Assembly (NCBI GenBank): GCA_012931725.1
Contig: CM022946.1
Span: forward strand, 61,036,098 to 61,100,097
Direction: 5' to 3'
DNA from: Litsea cubeba
Taxonomy: Eukaryota > Streptophyta > Magnoliopsida > Laurales > Lauraceae
Length of the DNA stretch: 64,000 nucleotides
How positions within the stretch are numbered: the stretch's first letter is position 1; every line of letters starts with the position of its first letter. Below the pieces are notes generated by a model. That model saw only the letters and a program-made list of their open reading frames with translations. It had not been told where the DNA came from and ran no database searches. The position numbers and the translations under genes were made by a program. Below are positions 34,991 through 45,527 of the stretch, one piece after another.

Positions 34991-35399
34991 GGGTGAACTA
35001 CATGAATTATGTTTCTTATTGTAGAAAATCCCTCTAAATCATTGCCAAACAATTAAAATAACGATACTATGGTTTGATCTAAGTAAGTTCTTATTCTCAA
35101 TTCAGATTAGACACAACTAGGGATTTGCGTAACATAACCCAAATGAGAAAGCGCGGTGTCCTAAAACACAGAAAACTTGGTTTTATGCATCCACTAATGG
35201 CCCTAAAAGGGATAGCTCTGATTCACTCCATGAAAGAACCCAACTTCAAGGCCAAACTTATGAACATGCAGCTGCTGACGTCAGCATTTGTACTGCTGAC
35301 ATCAGCCCTAACCACCAAGATCCAACCAAAATTAAGTTGCGGTTTACAGATTACTTGGAAATATCTTTAGTCTTTGATGCAGCAACTCCTTCAAATCAA

Positions 35400-35800
35400 A
35401 TGAGATTTGCTATATGCCTAACGAAACATAGGAGCCGGATGTCCTATGATACCTAGATATGGATATAGGAACGGACACAGATAAGGTGGTTGAGGATATC
35501 ACTTTGCGCTTTTTAAAATCTAGGAAATGGATACAAATATGGGTTTCCTAATGTTTTCTTTAGATGACTTTTGAATTAATAAAATTATCGTTGTTTATGT
35601 TTCTCTCTAATGTTTTTATGGCGACAAAGTTAGAAAATTAAAACTATATGAAATAATGGACTTGACAAGTAGGATATGCTAAACTTGTATCCTAGAAGTA
35701 TTGGTGCAATATCAGGTATCACTACGAGTGTCATATCAGGCTGACATAGATAGATTGGACTTGTACAAGTATCTGGGTATCATAGCGGATGACCCTGACT
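35400..35800. repeat. Dispersed repeat, inverted relative of 38500-38620
   Basis: GGACTTGTACAAGTATCTGG at about 35757 is the reverse complement (with few changes) of CCCGGATACTTGTACAAGCCC at 38534. Both stretches are rich in 'gatacc' and 'tgatact' words. Probably two copies of one repeat family in opposite orientation. Confidence 0.4.
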
Positions 35801-36190
35801 AGGTTTGGTTGATATTAGGGCTTAGCATTCTTCCATCTTTTCCTCAACCCAAACCATTCAGGATTTCTGGCTGGCAGTTTTCTATCCCTAGGTATGTTCT
35901 GATACCAAGTTGGATGAATAACTTTAATGAGATCTAGGTTCGTCCTCAAAAATGTATCCGAAGCCCCAACAGAGGAAGAAAGGAGGAAACAGGGAAGAGG
36001 AGTTGGGGGAGAAAGAAGCATATGGTTGTGGTTGCTAGGGTTGGACAATTACAACCATATATATAATTGTATTATATTTTCATAATAAAAAAAAAAAAAA
36101 ACGTTGCAGTTTCCCAAATTACATATAAATCCTTGAGTCTTGCTTATTTAGATGAGTCCCCTACTCTGCTTCATAATAGTGCTTTTGTGA

Positions 36191-36406
36191 AACAAGAGGA
36201 TTCCACAATAGAGAGGGTTATTGTTCTCATTTTTGTGGAGCCCACGCTTCCGTCATTTGGTGCGACACTTTCTCCTTGCAGAAATGGAAAAGCCATGAAT
36301 TGATTTTGCTCAATACAGTGGATTTTGATATTCTGTGGCAGAGGTAGGAATGAAGGATTCCTCTCCTGCAGAAATGAAAATTCAGGGAGCACGGAATCCT
36401 CTTGTT
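36191..36406. mobile_element. MITE of about 216 bp with inverted ends AACAAGAGGATTCC
   Basis: The left end AACAAGAGGATTCC and right end GGAATCCTCTTGTT are perfect inverted repeats over 14 bp. The interior matches the three tandem units at 22.06-22.77 kb. No clear target duplication. Confidence 0.65.
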
Positions 36407-36970
36407 GCATAATCCACTAGAGTAAAATTTGGATTCTAACTATTGTTTTGGGATTTGCCTGGGGAATTTTTTTCTTATCTTTCTTTACGAGTGATAGTTT
36501 GAGAGATGACGCTGAGTTTTACTCGTCTCTTCTCTTTATGTGCTGTCTCTTTCTGTCTTTCTAGGCATGTAAAATTGTAAACCCAAATATTCTTTCTTGA
36601 TTAACCTGTTTCTCCATTAGTTGTTTTAACCAAGGAAATAAGACCATACAAACTCTTGGTTTATTTAATTGTTGGATGGTTAGATTTGTATGAGAATTTA
36701 AGAATTTTGACTGTGAATGATTCATGACTTAATGGTTGTATTCTATTTTAAATTCCTAGACTTTGCTTCCAAGTTATGTGAATATAATAGTCCTGTTTTA
36801 TGTTATTTCTGGTGAAATAACAATCAGTGATATTTAGTTTTCACTGCTTTTTGTGAATTAGGTAGTTATTTAGGATTCTTACAGTAGTGACTGGCTTTTT
36901 CTTGTTTAAGTTGCTTCCATACTATTTTAGACATTTTGACCGCCTTGATTTCAATGCATTGTTTATACAG

Positions 36971-37121
36971 GCCTCATCCAAATGAATGCTCTGGTGGTGA
37001 CTTAGATGGTGATCTTTATTTTGTTTGTTGGGATGAAAATCTCATCCCATCAAAGACTGATACACCAATGGACTATATTGCACGCAAACCGCGTCTTATG
37101 GATTATGAAATTACACTGGAG
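36971..37121 (+). pseudogene. RDR2: RDR2-like catalytic exon (open)
   Basis: It encodes PHPNECSGGDLDGDLYFVCW, the catalytic double-psi beta-barrel loop with three Asp, followed by the RPRLMDYEITLE region. The acceptor TATACAG and donor GAGGTATG are intact. No lesions in this exon, in contrast to exons 1 and 2. Confidence 0.9.
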
Positions 37122-38892
37122 GTATGTTAAACTCGGTACTTTTTTTAGTTGATCAGTTGTTAAAGTCAAGACTTTTTCTAATATTGAAAATTGGAATGGG
37201 ATCTGTATAAGTCTTGAAAAATAAGTTTCACAAGGAAGTGCTTGTATGTAGGGAATGAGAATTGAGATTTGAGACACAGCAGTTAGGAAATGCCAGGGCG
37301 CACATACCTATGGGTCGCAGTAAGAGGGCTAGGGGGTACTTTTTCTTTTGTGTTTCTTGAGGAAAGTTATGGGCTATTGTGCTTTCCCTACCCCTTGATA
37401 GGGTTTTTTCACCATTAAGTTGAGAAAACTCCAAGAGATCTCTTCCTTTTCCCAACAAAAGTAAAAGCAAGTAAAGGCAAAGAAAAATTCCTTGTGGAAA
37501 AATGGTTTCCCTCACATCTGACGGTGTGTAATTTAACTTCAATCCCTTGGGCCGAGTAAAAGCTGCCTGTTTTCTCGCTTCTTCATTTGACTTTTGATTT
37601 ATGTTACTCGAGGATGTGAATCCTTTGGTTTCTATCAAGGAAACTGAAATTGAGGTTCTTTTGATCCTCTTTTTTTTTTACTACCAAGTTATTTGTGATA
37701 TTTTTTTAGTTTTGACCATATGGCCTGCGTGTTATAATCAAACCATTCATTAGATGGATTTTCAACTTGGGCAGCCACTGTCCTGATTATCATATACTGA
37801 TCAGAGTATCCTAACTGTATGATATTGGCCTGTGAATGGATGTTGGGAGCACTGGGGCCATGTGTTTTATCTGCCCTTCTGAGTGACCGTGATTTGTTGG
37901 TGGAATAATCCAGTTGGAGCAATGCTTCTCAGTGGCCTAGGGCCCACCAGATGAATGGTTTCTGTTAGCACAGTGGCCCAACATGGTGGACGTAAGGTGT
38001 CTTACAATTTGAGATAGAAGCATTGTATTTCCTAACGTGTCCTTTTCCTTAAAATCTGCTGCTGTCTGACAAGAGTCTAGGCTAGCATACTTTGGAAGTT
38101 GCTCATCATAGCAGCCACGATGATGTGTGTTTGGGTTGTATTACCTATCAAAATAATGTTTTTTTTTTTTCCTATGAAAAAGAGAATTTGCCTGTCTAAG
38201 TTACACCCTTATTCATCTCCCCAGCTGTTGGTGTGATTGGCTCCTTGCAAATTTGGAGCCAAGGAAGTTTTCTCCTCATTCATTTTCCTAGAAATATTAG
38301 CGTGAAAAACATCCTGGTTCCGGGACAATGTGAATAGAAAAGCATAAAAATTTTTGAAATAATTTTCTGTTCTCCCAAATGTGGTTGGACCTAGACATAG
38401 CTTGATATCTCAGCTGAAACAATTTGGTAACTTTTCTTTTAGACAACATCAAAGGGAAGTGATAATCTATCATACCAGGATACTCGTACAAGCCCAACGG
38501 ACAATATCAAAGGGTAGTGATAATTTATGATACCCGGATACTTGTACAAGCCCAATGTATCCGTATTAGACCGATACTACACTTGGATTGGCACCTGATA
38601 CTGCACTGATTCTTTAGGGAAAAATTTAACTTATTGTACTTACCAAGTCCTTTATTTCACATATTTCTTTAGTTTTCTTACAAAATGCTAGAAAGGGACG
38701 TAAACAATGGTAATTTCATTGATTCAAAAGTGATTTAAAGAAAAAAAAATTAGGACACCCACATCTGTATGTGTGCCCTAGATTTTCAAAAGTGAGGAGT
38801 CACATATCTGATCCCTGAATCAGTGTTCTTCGTATTTGGCCACCATGGGTGATAATGTCTTTGTTTGCTTATTGATGTGCATAAAACTTCAG
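37122..38892 (+). other. Last intron of the RDR2 pseudogene
   Basis: 1771 bases with GTATG...CTTCAG ends. It contains a 62-bp local duplication (38445-38570, around 'tcaaagggaagtgataat' and 'tcaaagggtagtgataat') and no coding sequence that I recognise. Confidence 0.7.
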
Positions 38893-39687
38893 GAAATTCA
38901 AAGATTCTCTGTCGATTATATGATCAGTGACAACCTTGGTGCTATATCAACTGCTCACTTGGTACTTGCGGACCGGGAACCAACCAAAGGCCGAAGCTTC
39001 AAGTTCCTACAATTGGCAATCCTTCACTCAATGGCCGTTTACTTTGCAAAGAGGGGGGCACCAGCAGAAATGCTAAGGATACTGAAACCAAGAGAATATC
39101 TGGATTTCTTGGAGAGGACAGACCGACCTATATACACATCACCTGGAATATTAGGTAAGCTCTACCGTGCGACCATCAAGCATCGTGAGGAGCAAAAGAC
39201 CGAGTTGATGTGGTCGGAAACGGTTGCACGAGCCGCATATGATGAAGATCTTGGAGTCTCCAGTTTTGTGGCATTTATAGTTGCTGCAGAAAATTGCAAG
39301 AATCTATATGCAGAGAAGTTGGGTGCATTGATGAACTTTTATGGAGCAGAGTGCGAAGATGAGATATTGACTGGTAATTTAAGGAAGCAGTCAACATATT
39401 TACAGAGAGATAATAGGAAATATGGTGAAATGAAGGACAGGATTTTGGCTGCAGCCAGGAGTTTGCAGGAGGAGACCAAAGCGTGGTTCAAGAGTGGGTG
39501 TGAAAATCACGAGCGTTCAAAAATGGCATCTGCTTGGTATCATGTGACATACCGCCCAGATTACTCTTCAGGTACTCATTTCTTGAGCTTTCCCTGGGTC
39601 TTGAGTGATGTTTTGCTGAACATAAAATCATCAAGAAAGCGGGAGAAACTAAACAGGAATACCTGTTTGGGTGGAATGCAAATATAG
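38893..39687 (+). pseudogene. RDR2: RDR2-like 3' exon (open, with stop)
   Basis: 264 codons from EIQRFSVDYMISDNLG to the stop at 39685-39687. It contains GAPAEMLRILKPREYLDFLE and YLQRDNRKYGEMKDRI and ends near SFPWVLSDVLLNIKSS, the full C-terminal region of RDR2. The family usually has 'MP' after PAE, here 'ML'. Open throughout. Confidence 0.9.
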
Positions 39688-40235
39688 TTCAGTTGCACCA
39701 TTGTATTATTGTTTATATGGAAAGCCTTATCTTGCCATTATTTTGGTACATTACTGATTCCTGAATGCTTCTAAATGTTTAATTTCCTGCTACTTCATTG
39801 GTTTCTTGATTTCTTTTGTTTGAAGTAGAATCATACTCACTCAGCATGAAGCCTACATGTTAGTATTCAGTTATGATTTCTTTGAATTGATAAGAATGAT
39901 ATTGGGGATCCATTCTGTTTGGCTATCAAGGGATTGAGTCCTAATGGATCTAGTTTTCACCCTCAGAATTGAGTTCTGGGATTTCTGTAGCTGACACGCC
40001 GCAATCCAGGACGAAAAGGCATTGATTTTTTTTTTTTACTATTAATTCATACTAAGTTGAGACTTGAGAGATATTCCTAAGTGCATTGAGAAACCCTTGC
40101 ATTCCTCTTTCTTTGGCTTGTTGCATGTAAGATGTTCTCAGCGAAAACCTATCCGATCAGTGAATCTTTTTTAGATTGCCAATGATAACATAGTATAAAT
40201 CATAAGGCATGTCATGTATTTTTCAGTGTTGAAAG

Positions 40236-40721
40236 TAGGGCTGAGCAATCGGTTATTCGGTCGGTTATCGAATTTTTGACCAAACCGATTTTTTCAAAAT
40301 TTATATGTATTAACCGAACCGAACCGATTTGCACATTTGTAAAACTTTTAACCGAACCGAGCCGAACCGAATTATTTAGGTTCAATTTTCGGTCGGTTCG
40401 GATAATACATTCTACTGTCACTCTATATTCTGCCTATATATGCATTTTCTTTTGTTTACTTTATTTTGTTTTGTTTGCATAAATTTTCATACAGCCTCTC
40501 CTTTTTTTTACTTTATATATTTTACATGGTCATCACTCGTGTTGCATATAATTTTGTTAATCGGTTAAATAAGATCATTTATCGAATCGAAATTATATAA
40601 CCGAATTTGTCAGAAAATTTACCCAAACCGAACCGAATTACCCGAAATAACCGAACTGAAATTAAATTTCGGCTATGGTTCGGTTTGGTAAATCGGTCGG
40701 TTCGGTTTTTGCTCACCCCTA
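40236..40721. mobile_element. hAT-type MITE, 486 bp, 8-bp target duplication
   Basis: Perfect target duplication GTTGAAAG (40228-40235 and 40722-40729). Termini TAGGGCTGAGCAATCGG and its inverted partner TAGGGGTGAGCAAAAACC. The interior is dominated by CCGAACCGAA words and their complement. Eight-base duplications with TAGGGNTGAGCA ends are the hAT pattern. No transposase. Confidence 0.85.
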
Positions 40722-41722
40722 GTTGAAAGGTAAATGCATATTAATAAGAGAAGGAAGATACGTGGGCTTGAAAGGCCAATTATAGATATTTGTGTTGGCC
40801 AAACCAGCAAAGTGTAGAGATGGAAGTTTTAAATTTTGGTGCTAGTTGTGCCGGCCGGGCTGGACGAGTCCATGTTACTTGTGCCTGTCCGTTACATCTA
40901 TGCTGGACTCAAGCTATTTTTAGCGGGGTTCTCCTAGATGCATGAAGACTCAGGGGTGTGTCGATTGAGTGGCTTGGATGTGGATTAGAAAATATGTAAC
41001 AAGCCATTCAAATGATCTCAAAGTTGAAGGGGTAAAATTACCTTTGCAGAGTCTCGATAGATGTGGCAAAATTCAACTTGACCTACTATTTCGGACTACA
41101 TTTGACCCGGATAACCTGACCCACAAGTATGGGTCGGTCATGGATCTAAAAACCTGGCCCTCATTTAAACTGGTTGGGTTTGGGTCAACCCACTCAAACT
41201 TGTCGGACCCGTTTAAGGCTAATGTAAGTCCATTTTTTTCTCCCTGAGCACGTGGTATTCACAAGTCAAAGCATCTGTTCTTCCTGCCAATACTAACGGT
41301 AATCTAAAGTGCATTTTCCCTTTGGTGAAATCATCGGTTGATCAGTTCTGGGCCAGATTTTCATAGTTTTGATTTGGGGGGTAAATAGAGGATTTTTCAT
41401 GTGAATTTTAAGGGTGGATCCACGTTTTTTATTGGATTTTTTTAAAGCAGATTCAGAATTTTCATAAAGGTTTTGAAAGCATATCATGGTTTGATGGGTG
41501 CGACCCCACCCATGTGCCTGTACCTAAGTTTGCCCGTGTCCTATGCTATGGAAGGAATGGTCACATGTCACTGAAAAGCAGTAAAAAGGAATTTACATGG
41601 TAAATGGATCTCTCTTTCACTGGATTGTAACTTGTAAGCTGATCATAAAAATTACTTGACTATGTACTTATTAAAAATCTAAATTCTTGAAAACAAACTC
41701 CTTTCTTTTATATGGGATCTAG
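40722..41722. other. Intergenic, no gene seen
   Basis: Contains a patch with GGGTCGG/CCCGACC words at 41090-41210 that resembles an old MITE end, otherwise nothing recognised. Confidence 0.6.
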
Positions 41723-42927
41723 TAGGGGTGCACACCGGGTCTTGAAACCCGATCCGACCCGGACATTATCGGGCTGACCCGATAAAGAATTTATCGAACC
41801 GAACCCTGTCCGGACCTTACTTAACAGGTCCGGGTTTCGGGTTTATATTTTATAAGTTATCGGGTCACCCGATAACAAATGAAAACAGATTATAATTTTG
41901 TAAAGCGCGCCTTGCACTCGCCATCCTCCAACTTACATTTCTCTGCATTCTTGACCATCAGTTCAATTTCCTCCTCACTAAGATTGAGCGTAGGCGTTCT
42001 TCGCCAGATCTTCAAAGGCCGCGTTGAGCCCTCACAGCACCGAGTCGGAGCACCGCTTCCCGAGCCGTCTGGCGAGAAACCCTAAATTGTCGAGGATCTC
42101 AGCGACCGTGAGTCTGAGGAGATAGTCGTCGTCGTCAGAGACGAGCTTCCTAACTCCTTCAAGATTCAAGATCTCGTCCCGGAGTAGAAATCATGGATCA
42201 ATGAGCAGAAAACACAAAGACGAACGAAACGAGGAAAGCGAGAAAAATGAAAGGAGAGCTTTTGATCTCAATTTCTCAATCTGTGAAATCAGGCATTTCC
42301 TTCTTCTTGAAAGCAACGAATGTGAAAAGGAAAAAGATTGGGGATTTTCACGAAGATGGGTTTGATTAGGGCGAAAGAGAAGGAGCTGACGGAAGGGAAG
42401 GGACGATGAGGGAGAGAGAGAGATACAGCCGTGGCGGGTGTAAAAAAGCCCAAGTGCTCGATCTTTGGGAGATGAATCCTGCGGCATATGCTGGTGGGCC
42501 AAAGAGATGGACGGTGGACGTTGGTCAGGGGATATTCAGGTGGGGCCCAGGAGATAATCGTGGGGGAAGTTCACTCCAGGTCGTAGTTGTCATTTCCCAT
42601 CATCTGACTTGTTGTTTCTCGAAAAGCAATGTCAATGTTTAGAATTTCGTGTGGAACCCACATGGATGGGCATGCATTTTGGCTCTAAACAAAGCACCCT
42701 TTGCGAGGTGAGATAACGTTATCTATCATAGTTATCTATCGCTAGTGTCTTACATTCATTATATTTTTCTTCCCGGGTTACCCAAAATCCGAACCCAGTA
42801 ACCCGGTAAACTAAAAACCCGGTTTTATTTAACAGGGTTACCGGACCGGGTCTAGAGGTCTTAAAAAATACCGGATCGGGTCAAACCCGGTCTGATGACC
42901 CGGAACTTGACCCGATGTGCGCCCCTA
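41723..42927. mobile_element. Pack-hAT-like element, 1205 bp, 8-bp target duplication
   Basis: Perfect target duplication GGATCTAG (41715-41722 and 42928-42935). Inverted ends are TAGGGGTGCACACCGGGT and TAGGGGCGCACATCGGGT (right end on the minus strand). Subterminal sequence is full of CCCGATCCGACCC-like words at both ends. The middle (about 41900-42680) has ordinary genic composition instead and contains a gene fragment. Confidence 0.85.
41930..42196 (-). pseudogene. Captured DUF3475/PSI-like gene fragment in the hAT element
   Basis: On the minus strand from about 42196 the frame reads DEILNLEGVRKLVSDDDDYL, then LLRLTVAEILDNLGFLARRL, GKRCSDSVL, a TGA where family members have Arg, and NAAFEDLAKNA. 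This pattern matches the DUF3475 domain that precedes DUF668 in plant PSI-type (plasma-membrane/nuclear growth) proteins. Only about 65 codons can be recognised; the start and the DUF668 part are missing. The rest of the captured part, up to about 42500, does not resemble a domain that I know. Family assignment is from memory of the motif spacing and is moderately sure. Confidence 0.5.
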
Positions 42928-43059
42928 GGATCTAGTAGAATTTCATTCTCATACAAGTTTGTCCTACCATATAATTGAGCATACGACTAATTTTGCCCAT
43001 ATGATCAATCTTACAGCGGGACCTCACTCTTGTTTATATATAATTTAGAAAGCGCCGCC

Positions 43060-43297
43060 CGTTTGGCAATTTACTAGATTAGTAAAAATAATGTAAAGCC
43101 TCCATTTTTTAGACAATTGGTCACATCAAAAGCACACATCTTCAAAATTTCCTCATTCTTTTTTATATAAAAAAAAGGTTAAAAAAAAACCTCCTTTCTC
43201 CACTAAATGACAAAAAAACACCTAATTTTTATAAAATAAGTCAACTCTTGATTTAATCCTTTACATTACTTTTACTTTAATAGTAAATTGCCAAAGG
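43060..43297. mobile_element. MITE with TIR of about 38 bp
   Basis: GTTTGGCAATTTACTAGATT...AATGTAAAG at 43061-43098 is inverted as CTTTACATTACTTTTACTTT...AATTGCCAAA at 43259-43296. No coding sequence. Superfamily uncertain. Confidence 0.6.
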
Positions 43298-43299
43298 GT

Positions 43300-43600
43300 C
43301 CCTATAGGGGGCTTTACTTGTAGAGTTGAGTGGAGTGAATGTTATTTTGAAGAAATAATAAAATATGAATGTGTTATGATGATATTTTATTTTTAGTTGT
43401 TTGACGATGAATCTTTTTAACTTTTTTTTATTGAAAAGGGGAGTTTTTTTTTGCTTTTAGTGGTTACTTTTTCACTCTTTTTTAAAAAATGTGATGGGAA
43501 GTTTGAGATAAAGTGTTTTTGGTGGGAATTTTTTTAGAAAATGTGGATCTACTTAACTTCAACTCTACAAGTAAAGTTTCTAAACATGCCCTAAAGTATA
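43300..43600. mobile_element. MITE with TIR CTTTACTTGTAGAGTTGA
   Basis: CTTTACTTGTAGAGTTGA at 43312-43329 is inverted as TCAACTCTACAAGTAAAG at 43559-43576. It is followed outward by AGGGGG / CCCTAAAG. It lies directly beside the preceding MITE. Confidence 0.6.
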
Positions 43601-44556
43601 TAAGATGGAGTCCGGATCCTCTATTGCTGGTGTTATGTGCTTCCCATGAGTGGACTATTTGCATCATGCCCCGTTCCACAGGGAAACTTACGTCAACTGC
43701 CCACTAATCAATCTCTTACTAGTTCAAATGGGTTTTCAAATAATAAATAAAAGGTGCATGGGGTTCTCAATTCTCATAGATAAGTGAAACTAAAACCCAA
43801 GATCAAGTCTCGCTTGAGAAATCTCATTCGCGCCCAATACTTTCTTCTTCCACAAGATGTTATAGAAGTCCTCTCCTTTTAATTGGAATGACTTCTCCAT
43901 CGTCAGAGAAGACAGAAGGTGGATTTCTCCTCTCCTTTCCTTCTTTCTTCTTTCTTTCTGCCATCTAATCCTTTTTCCTCTTTCGTCTATCTTAAGTTTA
44001 CTTCTGCCATGCAACTACTAGCAGATCAAGGCTACGTACTGCTTGTTTTCACTAGATCTCTAAAATCCAGTTTGAAAGTTCATGAATCTACTGATTCTTC
44101 TTGGGCAGAAATTGCCTATGCTTGAGAATTAATTTGGACTTCTCCCTGCCTATACAAAAGACAAGCACTTATGATGAACCTGATAGTCGGTAAAATTTAC
44201 TATTCTAAAATCTCAAAGGGATAAAATGGTATTAAAATCATGACAATGCAATCTTCATACAATGAACCTAAGAAAAGTTTTTTTTTTTCAATGATTTTTA
44301 AAAGTTCCATGTTAGAATATATAGTAACATGGGAATGGTAATGTAAAGGCACTTATCTATGCATGAGACATTAAATAATTTCTTTATATTCCTAGAACAT
44401 GAAATAATTTACTTTTTTTTCAATCCTTGCCCATACAGAAGGCAAGCAATTATAATGAATCATTTTCAATAATACTCTTTGTGAAATCGCAATATATTAC
44501 TGAGAAGAACTCGTTATATGGGACTGCACACATAGTATTTCATTGTTCAAAGTATC
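43601..44556. other. Intergenic, no gene seen
   Basis: AT-rich sequence with pyrimidine-rich tracts (43915-43990). It runs up to the target site of the following retrotransposon. No recognised feature. Confidence 0.6.
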
Positions 44557-44561
44557 AGAGT

Positions 44562-45448
44562 TGTGTGAGGAGATTTCCAGAACCACAGGATTACGCTAAT
44601 CACAGCCATCAGATGAGGCTAAGCACTCTCACGTGCCATCCGCGTGCCATCCACGTGGCACCAAGCTCACCCCGGCCACCAGGACAGGGGGTCCGGCCGA
44701 AGTCAGGCAGCTCCGGGCCACTAGCGCCGAACTGGGCCACCCCGGTCGCCATCTCGGCAGAGAGCTCCACCTCGGCTGAAGGAGCCGGGATGGAAGCCGA
44801 AGCAACAAAGAGCCTCCACTTGCGCCCCTCATCCCCCACGTCATCAGGCACGTGGAGGGATAGGGGCACGAGCTAGTGGGATAGACGCGACATCCAGCCG
44901 CTCACAATCTTCGCCAGATCCCTGACATGGCGGCATCCAGCGGCTGAGGCCACATCAGGGCAAGGCCCGAGGACAGATCCGAAGATCCCCTACCGCCAAA
45001 GGCGTCCAACACGATCTGGCCCAACAAGATGCGCATTAAATGCGACGTGGGCTGATCCGACGCGCATTTAATGCGGAGTGGGCTGGATTGGACCGCATTA
45101 ATTGCAACGTGGGCTGATCATGACTTCCCAGTCGAATCATGAGACCCATGCCAAGATATCGTCCAAGATATCTTCCAAATCGTCTATAAAGAGAACTGCA
45201 CTTCACATGCAAGGTACGCACAATACAACTCATAGAGCTGTTACTCTGCCTCTCTTCTTCCTCTCCTTCCATTGCTCCAGTTCCTTCACTGACTTTGGCA
45301 TCGGAGAGCCTTGCGCCGCCCAGGCCAGGGTCCTCTGACCGTGTGTTCTTCTCTTTCAGGCTTTCGGACGGCATCCAGTCATCACCATCATCGGATAAGT
45401 CCTCTAAGGCTCCCCAGTTATTGTGGGTCATTATTTTCTGCACCTACA
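44562..45448 (+). repeat. 5' LTR (887 bp)
   Basis: TGTGTGAGGAGATTTCC...CACCTACA. It contains ACGTGGCA boxes, inverted ATTAAATGCG motifs near 45035-45075 and TATAAAG at 45185-45191. Confidence 0.92.
45185..45191 (+). promoter_or_regulatory. LTR TATA box
   Basis: GTCTATAAAGAGAACTGCAC sits about 260 bases before the LTR end, a plausible U3/R boundary. The same sequence is present in the 3' LTR near 53839. Confidence 0.55.
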
Positions 45449-45450
45449 AT

Positions 45451-45468
45451 TGGCGCCGTCTGTGGGAA
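45451..45468 (+). other. Primer-binding site
   Basis: TGGCGCCGTCTGTGGGAA two bases after the LTR end. This primer-binding-site type is common in plant Tat-lineage elements; the tRNA is not assigned here. Confidence 0.75.
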
Positions 45469-45527
45469 AGTAATATCCCAACCTTCCCAATCTTCCCAAC
45501 CTTCTCAACCTCAATCTCTCAGAAGCC

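Larger units (their letters stand above)
19798..36970 (+). other. 17-kb intron of the RDR2 pseudogene, filled with nested transposons
   Basis: The donor GCAAG|GTAAAT and acceptor TATACAG|GCC join the codon AGG in the conserved KG(A)RPHP context. The corresponding intron is ordinarily short in plants as far as I know. The contents are listed separately. About 19800-20790 is AT-rich with no recognised feature. Confidence 0.8.
14471..39687 (+). pseudogene. RDR2: RNA-dependent RNA polymerase 2-like pseudogene
   Basis: Four exonic blocks match plant RDR2 best: 14471-14910, 17902-19797, 36971-37121 and 38893-39687. RDR2 makes the second strand of Pol IV transcripts in the nucleus for 24-nt siRNA and RNA-directed DNA methylation. 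RDR2 rather than RDR1 or RDR6 is chosen from the C-terminal part, where YLQRDNRKYGEMKDRI closely matches the RDR2 pattern. The catalytic DLDGD loop is intact at 36999-37013. Lesions: no start codon (exon 1 is cut by an LTR at 14467), frameshifts near 14605, 14818, 17935, 18522 and 18680, and TAG at 19784-19786 where the family has Gln. The 36971-39687 part is open with good splice sites. A working copy presumably exists elsewhere in the genome. Assembly error could explain one or two lesions, hardly all. Confidence 0.88.

Noticed and set aside
17902..39687. RdRP motif as an integrated RNA virus
   Set aside because: The DLDGD barrel-type motif, exon structure and full-length similarity identify the cellular plant RDR family, which is unrelated to viral RdRPs.
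14471..39687. Functional RDR2 gene
   Set aside because: No start codon, about five frameshifts and a nonsense codon in exons 1-2. A few could be sequencing errors, but not the full set with the LTR truncation.
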